Below, piece after piece: positions 1 to 5,965 of a stretch of DNA of 14,271 nt (position 1 is its first letter; every line of letters starts with the position of its first letter). The notes beneath the pieces were generated by a model, which was not told the origin of the DNA, made no database searches, and saw nothing but the letters and a program-made list of their open reading frames with translations. The stretch comes from Bacteroidales bacterium UBA6828 (GTDB taxonomy: Bacteria; Bacteroidota; Bacteroidia; Bacteroidales; Paludibacteraceae). The DNA lies in the NCBI GenBank assembly GCA_002452095.1, contig DKEG01000067.1, positions 1 to 14,271 of the forward strand, read 5' to 3'. The position numbers were made by a program, and so were the translations under genes.

Positions 1-113
1 ATGGCTTGTAGGGAAGCCGTAGCGTCTGCGTCCCATGAATGATATGCAATTTTGATGCGGTATGGCTGTACGAATTGCCCTGCTGTTGCCGCGCAGGTTG
101 ACCATAGCGAAAG

Positions 114-145
114 TTTGCCTATATCGAAAAAAAACAGTACCTTTG
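114..145 (+). promoter_or_regulatory. Bacteroidota-type promoter of mtaB
   Basis: A TTTG -33 box at 114-117 and a TACCTTTG -7 box at 138-145 match the Bacteroidota sigma-ABfr consensus (TTTG, about 20 bp, TAnnTTTG). The spacer is exactly 20 bp and contains a run of eight A (127-134). The -7 box ends only 11 bp before the mtaB ATG, so the transcript would have a very short leader. Upstream of the promoter (1-113) I see only a 13-codon open frame ending at 42 and no recognisable gene. Confidence 0.72.
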
Positions 146-156
146 CAGTCCGAAAG

Positions 157-1446
157 ATGAAAATAGCGTTTACCACACTCGGTTGCAAACTCAATTTTGC
201 GGAAAGCAGTGCGTTAGGCAAAGCCCTGACGCAGCGTGGGCACGTGCGTGCCAAGCAAGGCGAAGAGGCGGATGTGTGCATTATCAACACCTGCTCTGTA
301 ACGGATGCCGCCGACCACAAAGACCGGCAGGCGATACACCGTATCCGCCGTCAGAACCCGAATGCCATTCTCATTGTAACGGGCTGCTATGCCCAACTCA
401 AGCCGGGCGAGATAGCAGGGTTTCCCGAGGTGGATTATGTACTCGGGCAAGACGAGAAGTTTGCCATTCCAGATCTTGTGGAGCGACTGGAGCACAGCCC
501 GTATGAAGCCACAGTACAAACCTCTGCTATTCGTGAGGTGGACGCTTTCCATGGTGCCTACTCCAAAGACGACCGTACACGCTGTTTTCTGAAAGTACAG
601 GACGGGTGCAACTATTTCTGCACCTACTGCACCATTCCGCTCGCCCGCGGCAAATCGCGCAATCCAAGCATTGCCTCGCTGGCGGACGAAGCCGCACACG
701 CCGTACAAGATGGCGCAAAAGAGATTGTCCTCACGGGCGTAAACATCGGCGATTTCGGACGCACTACGGGCGAGACATTTATTGATCTGCTGCAGGTACT
801 GGACACGTTGCCGACCGACCTGCCGTACCGCATACGTATCTCCTCCTGCGAGCCGAATCTGCTGAGCGATGAGGTCATTGATTTTGTAGCACAGAGCCGC
901 CATTTCGCACCGCATTTCCATATTCCCTTGCAATCGGGCAGCAACGAAGTGCTGAAGATTATGCACCGCCGCTATACCCGCGAACTCTTTGCCGAGCGTG
1001 TGGAACATATCCGCCGCGTGATGCCCAATGCTTTCATCGGTGTGGATTGTATGGTAGGCGTGCGGGGCGAGACCGACGAGTATTGGGCAGATTACCTGCA
1101 ATTTATATCGGCTTTGCCCGTCAGCCAACTGCATGTGTTCACCTATTCGGAACGTGCGCACACACGTATGCTTGAAATGGACCTGTATGTCGTGCCGACA
1201 AAAGAGCGGGAACGCCGCAGCAAGGTACTACACCAAGTGAGTGCCGACAAACTGGCGGCTTTCTACCGCGCCCACGCAGGCGAAACGGCGACCGTGCTTT
1301 GGGAAAGCAAACGCATCCGGGTATCGGAGAATGAATACCGTATGGACGGCTTCACAGAGAACTATATCCGCGTCTCCCGCCCATACGACAAAAGCAAAAT
1401 CAACACCTTCGAAAGGTTACAGATTCCTAATGATATTGCACCATAA
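157..1446 (+). CDS. mtaB: tRNA (N6-threonylcarbamoyladenosine(37)-C2)-methylthiotransferase MtaB
   Basis: This radical-SAM enzyme is predicted to convert t6A37 to ms2t6A in tRNAs that read ANN codons. The 429-residue product has the full family layout. The N-terminal UPF0004 domain carries the three cysteines of the auxiliary 4Fe-4S cluster: C10 in TLGCKLN, C46 in NTCSVT and C77 in TGCYAQ. The radical-SAM CxxxCxxC motif is C151/C155/C158 (DGCNYFCTYC). A C-terminal TRAM-like segment ends near TENYIRVSRPYD. The open frame extends upstream to 52, but the family N-terminus begins at MKIAFTTLGCKLN and the promoter at 114-145 lies inside that extension, so ATG 157 is the start. The CxxxCxxC motif and the TLGCK opening separate MtaB from MiaB. 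A large antisense open frame (214-1161) is a shadow of this gene. The gene appears monocistronic and intact. Confidence 0.93.
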   Translation: MKIAFTTLGCKLNFAESSALGKALTQRGHVRAKQGEEADVCIINTCSVTDAADHKDRQAIHRIRRQNPNAILIVTGCYAQLKPGEIAGFPEVDYVLGQDEKFAIPDLVERLEHSPYEATVQTSAIREVDAFHGAYSKDDRTRCFLKVQDGCNYFCTYCTIPLARGKSRNPSIASLADEAAHAVQDGAKEIVLTGVNIGDFGRTTGETFIDLLQVLDTLPTDLPYRIRISSCEPNLLSDEVIDFVAQSRHFAPHFHIPLQSGSNEVLKIMHRRYTRELFAERVEHIRRVMPNAFIGVDCMVGVRGETDEYWADYLQFISALPVSQLHVFTYSERAHTRMLEMDLYVVPTKERERRSKVLHQVSADKLAAFYRAHAGETATVLWESKRIRVSENEYRMDGFTENYIRVSRPYDKSKINTFERLQIPNDIAP

Positions 1447-1467
1447 CAAACGCTTTATTTTTGTTAT
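1443..1467 (+). terminator. Weak AT-rich hairpin after mtaB
   Basis: ATAACAAA at 1443-1450 pairs with TTTGTTAT at 1460-1467 around a 9-nt loop. The stem overlaps the mtaB stop codon and is AT-rich, with no T-tract after it. It may contribute to 3'-end formation but is a weak terminator candidate. Confidence 0.25.
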
Positions 1468-1524
1468 AGGATAGTTATAGGTTGCTTACGCTTCACATCT
1501 CCACAAACACTGTAAATTCATTCA

Positions 1525-1665
1525 GTTTGTGCCAAACTGCCCGCGGACGGAGAAGCGGGTGTGGTAAAACTCATCGGGCGCAAGAACATACGTGACCATA
1601 TCAACGGGGCACTTGCCCGCGCTGCCGAGATAGTAGGCGAAGAGACACCCAAACATCAGAAATAA
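1525..1665 (+). pseudogene. Start-less coding remnant, family not recognised
   Basis: An open frame of 46 codons (first residues VCAKLPADGEAGVVKLIGRK) runs from just after an in-frame stop at 1513-1515 to TAA 1663-1665. It has no ATG, GTG or TTG that would give a plausible complete protein. Its amino-acid composition and regular codon use look like the C-terminus of a real protein (basic and glycine-rich turn, then a predicted helix NGALARAAEIVGEE). I infer the 3' end of a gene whose 5' part was deleted, with its own terminator surviving at 1702-1742. I do not recognise the family. It could also be chance, since 46 codons is short. The frame stays open because the remnant contains few T-rich codons. 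Confidence 0.35.
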
Positions 1666-1678
1666 CATTGTTGAATAG

Positions 1679-1696
1679 CAGTTCGAAGACAATAAA
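1679..1696 (+). repeat. Divergent copy of the post-stop CAGTTCGA motif
   Basis: CAGTTCGAAGACAATAAA begins 13 nt after the stop of the 1525-1665 remnant. It shares the CAGTTCGA core and the A-rich tail with better copies at 3784, 3990, 12987 and 13111. This is the weakest member and may be coincidental. Confidence 0.3.
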
Positions 1697-1701
1697 TAAT
1701 A

Positions 1702-1742
1702 AGAAAAAGGCTTCACATTTTATGAAATGCGAGCCTTTTTCT
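1702..1742 (+). terminator. Strong hairpin terminator upstream of the acyl-CoA synthetase gene
   Basis: AGAAAAAGGCT at 1702-1712 pairs perfectly with AGCCTTTTTCT at 1732-1742. A small internal mismatch separates this from an inner stem, CATTT 1716-1720 with AAATG 1725-1729, and the loop is TATG. The A and T tracts lie inside the stem, so it could act in both directions. It ends 7 bp before the next -33 box and so insulates that promoter from upstream transcription. Confidence 0.75.
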
Positions 1743-1749
1743 GTCTATA

Positions 1750-1781
1750 TTTGACGATATGCACTATTTTTTGTAACTTTG
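1750..1781 (+). promoter_or_regulatory. Bacteroidota-type promoter of the acyl-CoA synthetase gene
   Basis: TTTG at 1750-1753, a spacer of exactly 20 bp and TAACTTTG at 1774-1781 match the Bacteroidota consensus. The spacer includes a run of six T (1767-1772). The -7 box ends 27 bp before the chosen ATG. Confidence 0.78.
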
Positions 1782-1808
1782 CGAACTATTTATACCAATC
1801 AGACTATT

Positions 1809-3716
1809 ATGAAAGAAAGATTGACTATCATCGACTTTGTCGAGAAATACACTGCGGAGTATGCCGACCACGTCTTTCTCCGCGAGAAAGTGGACAATGT
1901 GTGGACGGAGACTACCTACCGTGAGACCCGCGAACAAGCACACGTGATAGGTGCCGGACTGATGGCACTCGGTATGCAAAAAGGCGAGCGTGCCGCCCTC
2001 CTTTCGCAGGGGCGCAACCTGTGGGTAACGGGCGAACTGGGTATTCTGTATGCAGGCGGTGTGAATGTGCCGCTCAGTATCAAACTCGAAGAGGCTAACG
2101 ACCTGCTTTTCCGTATCCGGCACTCTGACGCACAGTATATTATGACCTCGGAGCAACAACTGCCCAAGATCCGCAAGATACTGCCCGATTGCCCGAATGT
2201 GAAATATGTTATCGTCTTTGACACCCTACCCGAGTATCAGGATCGCGAGATTTGCATTACCGACGTGATGGACAAAGGTCGTGCCTTGCTGGCAGCCGAA
2301 CCCGAGAAATTCGTGGAGCGATACAAATCTGTAGGACCGGACGACTATGCCAATATCAGTTACACCTCCGGTACCACAGCAGACCCGAAAGGTATTCTGC
2401 TGACTCACCGCAACTATACCGCCAATGTGGAACAGGCACGCTCTATTATCGGTGTTGATCCCGACGATGTGATGCTCATCATTCTGCCGCTTGACCACTG
2501 CTTTGCACACGTGGCAGGTTTCTATACTATGATGTCCTACTGCGGCAGCATCGCTACCGTACCGGTAGGCAAGACGGCTCTGGCTACGCTGAAGAATATC
2601 CCGCTTTCTATCAAGGAGGTGCGCCCGATGGTGATGCTTTCCGTTCCCGCGTTGGCACGCAATTTCCGCAAGAGTATTGAGACAGGTATCAAGGCGAAAG
2701 GAAAATTTGTCGAGAAACTATACACCTTCGCACTCAACAATGCCATCAAATATAATAAGGAGTACTGGAACCGCGGCGGTTGCCAGGTATGGCGCAAACC
2801 GCTGGTGAATCTGTTCGACAGACTGATTTTCAAGTCGGTGCGCGAGGGTTTCGGCGGACGAATGAAATTCTTTGTGGGCGGCGGTGCGCTGCTGGATATC
2901 GAGTTGCAGCGTTATTTCTGCGCAGTGGGTATGCCGATGTTCCAAGGCTACGGTTTGAGCGAGGCAACACCCATCATCTGCGCCAACTCCACGGGACACG
3001 CCATCTTCGGCTCAAGCGGACGCATCGTCTCCGATCTTGAACTAAAGATATGTGATGCTGAGGGGAATGTCGTACCCGACGGCGAGCGCGGCGAGATTGT
3101 TATCAAGGGCGAGAACGTGATGGCAGGCTACTGGAAGAACCCCGAGGCTACCGCCAAGACGATTGTGGACGGCTGGTTGCACACGGGCGATATGGGCTAT
3201 GTAACAAAGAAACATCCTGGCTACCTGTGGGTGGTAGGTCGTTTCAAGTCGCTGCTTATCAGTGCCGACGGTGAGAAATACAGTCCGGAGGGCTTTGAGG
3301 ACGGACTGACCGACGGAAGCAAGTATGTAGAGCAAGTGGTATTACACAACAACCAGAACCCCTATACAATGGTGCTGATTGTGCCTGTCAAAGAGGCGTT
3401 GCGCGAGTATGCCAAGTCGAAAGGGCTTGACCCGAAGAGCGATGAGGGCAAACGGGCAATGCTCCAAAAGATACAGGACGAGATTGATTCCTACCGCAAA
3501 GGCGGCAAGCACTTTGGCGAGTTCCCCGAAGTATGGCTGCCCAAGGCTGTGGCTGTACTGCCCGAGGCATTCACCGAGCAGAACCATCTGGTCAATTCGA
3601 CTATGAAGATTGTCCGCGGCAAAGTGGAGCAGCATTACCAGGACCGTATTGACTACGCTTATACTCCCGAGGGGCGCGACCTATTCAACCCGAAGAATAT
3701 GGCGGCTCTCGACTAA
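1809..3716 (+). CDS. Long-chain fatty acid-CoA ligase (AMP-forming, FadD/FAA1-like)
   Basis: The 635-residue product belongs to the ANL superfamily of adenylate-forming enzymes. It should activate fatty acids with ATP to acyl-AMP and transfer them to CoA. Core motifs appear in order: the phosphate-binding loop YTSGTTADPKG (from residue 185), the A5 motif GYGLSEATP (380-388), the A7 motif GWLHTGD (455-461) with its ribose-binding Asp461, the hinge GRFKSLLISADGEKY (from 477), and the A10-like lysine K600 in NSTMKIVRGKV. The length and the GGGALLD segment fit the long-chain COG1022 type rather than acetyl-CoA synthetase. The open frame extends to 1779, but that extension begins with TTG inside the -7 box, so ATG 1809 is the start. 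It is flanked by a terminator on each side and is probably monocistronic. Substrate chain length cannot be read from sequence. Confidence 0.9.
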   Translation: MKERLTIIDFVEKYTAEYADHVFLREKVDNVWTETTYRETREQAHVIGAGLMALGMQKGERAALLSQGRNLWVTGELGILYAGGVNVPLSIKLEEANDLLFRIRHSDAQYIMTSEQQLPKIRKILPDCPNVKYVIVFDTLPEYQDREICITDVMDKGRALLAAEPEKFVERYKSVGPDDYANISYTSGTTADPKGILLTHRNYTANVEQARSIIGVDPDDVMLIILPLDHCFAHVAGFYTMMSYCGSIATVPVGKTALATLKNIPLSIKEVRPMVMLSVPALARNFRKSIETGIKAKGKFVEKLYTFALNNAIKYNKEYWNRGGCQVWRKPLVNLFDRLIFKSVREGFGGRMKFFVGGGALLDIELQRYFCAVGMPMFQGYGLSEATPIICANSTGHAIFGSSGRIVSDLELKICDAEGNVVPDGERGEIVIKGENVMAGYWKNPEATAKTIVDGWLHTGDMGYVTKKHPGYLWVVGRFKSLLISADGEKYSPEGFEDGLTDGSKYVEQVVLHNNQNPYTMVLIVPVKEALREYAKSKGLDPKSDEGKRAMLQKIQDEIDSYRKGGKHFGEFPEVWLPKAVAVLPEAFTEQNHLVNSTMKIVRGKVEQHYQDRIDYAYTPEGRDLFNPKNMAALD

Positions 3717-3722
3717 AAAGAA

Positions 3723-3779
3723 AGGATATACACAGAAAAAGCAGACACCAAGAAAGTGCCTGCTTTTTGCTTATATCCT
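3723..3779 (+). terminator. Long hairpin terminator after the acyl-CoA synthetase gene
   Basis: Nested inverted repeats form one extended hairpin. AGGATATA (3723-3730) pairs with TATATCCT (3772-3779), and AAAAAGCAG (3736-3744) with CTGCTTTTT (3760-3768). CAC (3746-3748) pairs with GTG (3756-3758) next to an A-C mismatch. The hairpin starts 6 bp after the stop codon and is followed by GTTTTAA. The T5 of the inner arm suits intrinsic termination. Confidence 0.75.
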
Positions 3780-3783
3780 GTTT

Positions 3784-3807
3784 TAACGTGAGTTCTATAT
3801 AACGAAG
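3784..3807 (+). repeat. Post-stop motif copy 1 (+), downstream of the acyl-CoA synthetase gene
   Basis: TAACGTGAGTTCTATATAAC starts at 3784, after the terminator hairpin. It closely matches the minus-strand copy at 13111-13134: within the first 20 bases it differs at three positions. It forms the left member of an imperfect inverted pair with the copy at 3990-4010, framing the convergent spacer between this gene and alkD. Confidence 0.5.
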
Positions 3808-3941
3808 AAAGAGACTTTGTCGGTCAACAACTGACAACAACTATTAAACAACAGATAATAGTATAGTACCACTACAGATAGCAAACACGAATTGCCATAG
3901 GATTGACCACCAATCAGCATTATCGAGCCTATATTGAACGG

Positions 3942-3954
3942 ACGGCTGCGCCGT
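3942..3954. repeat. Short GC-rich palindrome
   Basis: ACGGC-TGC-GCCGT is a 5-bp stem with a 3-nt loop in otherwise AT-rich spacer DNA. No T-tract follows on either strand, so it is not a standard terminator. Similar palindromes with small loops recur at 5066-5139 and 13025-13103. Confidence 0.5.
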
Positions 3955-3989
3955 ATTACTACTAATTAGTCATACATTTTATATCCCCC

Positions 3990-4010
3990 AATTGTATCGA
4001 ACTGACATTA
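3990..4010 (-). repeat. Post-stop motif copy 2 (-), directly after alkD
   Basis: Read on the minus strand, TAATGTCAGTTCGATACAAT begins 4 nt after the alkD stop codon. It matches the copy after the GT4 gene (12987) over the CAGTTCGATA core. Confidence 0.5.
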
Positions 4011-4014
4011 TTCT

Positions 4015-4701
4015 TCAGCGGAAAGTCTTCAGGTATGCCTTGTGGGTGTCGCTGACGCGGTAACTCTCTATGGCTTTCTGAATAGTCTTGCGGTGCGTCC
4101 ACTCGCAAAGGCGGTGCTGCTCTATATATGGCAAAGCCGCCTCGTACTGCTTTGCCAAGGCGGTAGCAAAATACCACGCCACCCCCATACGCACATAGTA
4201 ATGGTCGCTCTCTATGGCTGCCACACGTGCCAACAGTTCGTGGCGGAACAGATTGTCCAGAAAATGCGTCATCAGCATATTCACGCCAAAGCGGATGGTG
4301 TAGGGTTCGGTGCTTCCCACCCACCGCAGACAGTCGGTCAGGAGTCTGTCGGGTTGCTGTTTGGCGGCAAGGCGGAAAGCCCGCGGCTGCACAAGGTCGC
4401 ACGTAGCCCAGTTGTCCACAAAGGGCAGCCACCAGTTCAATAGCGCAATGGTCTTGTCATAGTCTTTCTCCTCACAGAGAATCAAACCATGCAGAGTATT
4501 CTCGTCGTAGTACTCGTGCGGAAGGGTGCGCATAAACGCCTCTATGCAGGAGCGTTTGGCAAGTTGCTTTGCCAGACGGCGCATAGCAGGCATACGCACG
4601 CCTATGATTTTCTCCGGCGGCAACGTGGGTATCAGACTGCTATGAAACTGCCGGTACTGCTTGTCTTGCAGTGCAAAGAGTTGTTGTTGTATTTCGGTCA
4701 T
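4015..4701 (-). CDS. AlkD-type DNA alkylation repair glycosylase
   Basis: The 228-residue product is a HEAT-like repeat protein of the DNA alkylation repair family (PF08713). Members excise N3- and N7-alkylated purines without flipping the base. The signature DNWATCD is at 96-102. W98, D102, R137 and W176 have the same mutual spacing (4, 35 and 39 residues) as W109, D113, R148 and W187 of Bacillus cereus AlkD as I recall them, so the active-site set appears complete. The frame opens six codons earlier with a GTG at 4719; ATG 4701 (MTEIQQQLFALQ) fits the family better. The gene is alone on the minus strand and convergent with the acyl-CoA synthetase gene. A degenerate promoter may lie at 4724-4755. 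It is probably housekeeping repair unrelated to the glycan operon. Confidence 0.88.
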   Translation of the reverse strand: MTEIQQQLFALQDKQYRQFHSSLIPTLPPEKIIGVRMPAMRRLAKQLAKRSCIEAFMRTLPHEYYDENTLHGLILCEEKDYDKTIALLNWWLPFVDNWATCDLVQPRAFRLAAKQQPDRLLTDCLRWVGSTEPYTIRFGVNMLMTHFLDNLFRHELLARVAAIESDHYYVRMGVAWYFATALAKQYEAALPYIEQHRLCEWTHRKTIQKAIESYRVSDTHKAYLKTFR

Positions 4702-4723
4702 AAAAAACAGGTTATCCACAGGA

Positions 4724-4755
4724 TAAAGTTAGGGAAAGAAGAGGAAAAATATAAA
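4724..4755 (-). promoter_or_regulatory. Degenerate promoter candidate for alkD
   Basis: On the minus strand TTTA (4752-4755), a 20-bp spacer and TAACTTTA (4724-4731) resemble the promoters elsewhere in the window. Each box has its final G replaced by A. The 20-bp spacing is the main support, and the -7 box lies 22 bp before ATG 4701. Confidence 0.4.
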
Positions 4756-4927
4756 TAGAGAAAGGTTGAGCCCGAAGCAGGAAGGAATATGGTCAGTTGG
4801 ATCTGCCGGATGGAGTCTGCCAGCCGGAATGTATCAAACTGCATGGTTCTATCTATATGCCAATGCGGCAGATTTCTATGCGTACAAACGCCATATCGCA
4901 CCGCCATCGGCACGGTATTCTTTATGA
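4733..4927 (+). other. Unassigned open stretch in the long spacer, possible gene remnant
   Basis: One plus frame is open from 4733 to TGA 4925-4927 but has no ATG until 4829. From there it reads MYQTAWFYLYANAADFYAYK and about 12 further residues. This looks somewhat protein-like, but no family is recognised and no promoter or start signal precedes it. The minus strand here is also open (4698-4946) and equally unconvincing. I do not call a gene. Confidence 0.2.
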
Positions 4928-5020
4928 AGATAGGAGTGCTTGCCATTGCATCATATTATTTGTAATTGCAAAGTTACTGCTTTTCAATCATATACACAAG
5001 GGTATGCTGCATTTTCTAAG

Positions 5021-5155
5021 GGACGACGCTGTGCTTTTTTGGGGACGCTGCGTCTCACGTTGTTATGCGCCGCAGGCGCACGTTACACATACTTGGTGCC
5101 TTTCGGCTGCCGCCGAATGACGACGCGAGCCGCGTCGTCCCCCAAAAGCAGCGTC
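5021..5155. repeat. Cluster of GC-rich palindromes with imperfect outer inverted repeat
   Basis: Four internal hairpins follow one another: GACGC-T-GCGTC (5044-5054), TGCGCC-GCA-GGCGCA (5066-5080), TTCGGC-TGCC-GCCGAA (5102-5117) and GACGACGCG-AGC-CGCGTCGTC (5119-5139). They are framed by an imperfect inverted repeat: 5025-5047 on the left and CGTCCCCCAAAAGCAGCGTC (5136-5155) on the right. The density of perfect short stems is far above its AT-rich surroundings. Open frames through it (4797-5120, 4940-5278) are not convincing. It could be a miniature mobile or REP-like element or a structured RNA; I cannot decide which. Confidence 0.55.
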
Positions 5156-5177
5156 TCCCAAACATCTACCGCACGGC

Positions 5178-5217
5178 TGTTTTTCTTGTGGGGGTTCGAT
5201 ACCCCACAAGAAAAACA
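5178..5217. repeat. Perfect 16-bp hairpin with 8-nt loop
   Basis: TGTTTTTCTTGTGGGG (5178-5193) pairs perfectly with CCCCACAAGAAAAACA (5202-5217) around the loop GTTCGATA. T-tracts and A-tracts sit at the base of the stem, so it could terminate transcription in either direction. It may also belong to the palindrome cluster immediately upstream. The GGGGGTTCGATACCCC centre resembles a tRNA T-arm, but no tRNA fits around it. Confidence 0.7.
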
Positions 5218-5236
5218 TATAGTTGCTGACCTCGTA

Positions 5237-5261
5237 GCAGCCACCCTCACTGGATGGCTGC
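5237..5261. repeat. 7-bp inverted repeat with 11-nt loop
   Basis: GCAGCCA (5237-5243) pairs with TGGCTGC (5255-5261). It closes the run of structured DNA that starts near 5021. From 5262 to the promoter at 5408 I see nothing beyond weak AT-rich repeats. Confidence 0.4.
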
Positions 5262-5407
5262 CACTATTATTTGATTAAAGTAGGTAGTTCATACTGTCTA
5301 TGCTTGCGAACTATCCTCTGTTTTGAAAATGGATAAGTATAATGTTACGCTTATTCTTTCAAAATCACACTGATTTGAATTATTTTTATGCGGTTGCCCT
5401 AAACGCA

Positions 5408-5439
5408 TTTGCACATACGCAAAAAAAAATGTAATTTTG
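5408..5439 (+). promoter_or_regulatory. Promoter of the glycan operon
   Basis: TTTG at 5408-5411, exactly 20 bp, then TAATTTTG at 5432-5439 match the Bacteroidota consensus. The spacer holds a run of nine A (5421-5429). The -7 box ends 21 bp before ATG 5461. It is the only clear promoter ahead of the tightly packed genes up to 12985. Confidence 0.75.
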
Positions 5440-5460
5440 CACATTGATAAAGCAGACATT

Positions 5461-5955
5461 ATGAAACCGGTAAAACTATTCTTGACCGATGTGGACGGTT
5501 GTATGACAGACGGGGGTATGTACTACAGTGCCAACGGCGATGAGATGAAACGCTTTTGCGTGTACGACGGTATGGGTATTGTGCTGCTCCGCAAGGCGGG
5601 TGTCCCGTGCGGTATCCTCACCAGCGAGACCACCGAGATAGTCGCCCGCCGTGCCCGCAAACTTGGTATGGAATATCTCCGTATGGGCGTGGGCAGCCAA
5701 GTAGCAACAGGACGGCAAACCAAGTTGGAAGCCGCACAGGAGATTTGCAACGAACTGGGTATCACCTTGGAAGAGGTATGCTTTGTCGGCGACGACATCA
5801 ACGATATTGACCTTCTTTCTCACGTAGGTACTGCTGTTTGCCCCGCCAATGCTATGCAGCAAGTGAAAGATATTCATGGTATTATCATTCTTACACATAA
5901 AGGCGGCGACGGTGCCATCCGGGAGATTTGCGAGATGATACTGACAAACAAATGA
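5461..5955 (+). CDS. KdsC-like HAD phosphatase (sugar-acid or sugar phosphate phosphatase)
   Basis: The 164-residue product is a cap-less HAD phosphatase of the KdsC type, which works as a tetramer on KDO-8-phosphate or N-acylneuraminate-9-phosphate. Motif I is DVDGCMTDG (nucleophile D10, acid/base D12). Motif II is in ILTSETTE (about 52-59). Motif III is K88 and motif IV is GDDIND (110-115). The frame is open from a TTG at 5437 inside the -7 box, so ATG 5461 is the start. About eight extra residues (GSQVATGRQT) precede the motif III lysine compared with the family form I remember. It reads more like the glycan-locus relatives (DGCMTDGG, YDGMG) than the housekeeping KdsC of Bacteroides. It is the first gene of the operon, with 10 bp before the Fic gene. 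The substrate is not determined. Confidence 0.82.
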   Translation: MKPVKLFLTDVDGCMTDGGMYYSANGDEMKRFCVYDGMGIVLLRKAGVPCGILTSETTEIVARRARKLGMEYLRMGVGSQVATGRQTKLEAAQEICNELGITLEEVCFVGDDINDIDLLSHVGTAVCPANAMQQVKDIHGIIILTHKGGDGAIREICEMILTNK

Positions 5956-5965
5956 CCCATATTGT

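Noticed and set aside
52..156. N-terminal extension of mtaB by 35 codons
   Set aside because: The extension contains the promoter boxes and is unlike the conserved family start at ATG 157.
214..1161. 315-codon open frame on the minus strand
   Set aside because: It lies wholly inside mtaB, antisense, with no recognisable domain or promoter. It results from the base composition of mtaB.
4712..4720. Perfect DnaA-box sequence TTATCCACA upstream of alkD
   Set aside because: A single 9-mer of this type is expected about once in every two windows of this size. There is no cluster of boxes, AT-rich unwinding region or dnaA/dnaN neighbour, so it does not support an origin.
5185..5210. tRNA-like T-arm (GGGGGTTCGATACCCC)
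   Set aside because: No acceptor stem, D-arm or anticodon arm can be placed around it, and the perfect 16-bp stem explains the sequence better.
5178..5217. Single repeat unit of a CRISPR array
   Set aside because: The hairpin occurs once, with no regularly spaced copies and no cas genes.
4797..5278. Two overlapping open frames of 107 and 112 codons in the long spacer
   Set aside because: They run through the palindrome cluster, have no family features, no start signals and cysteine/arginine-rich compositions typical of chance frames.
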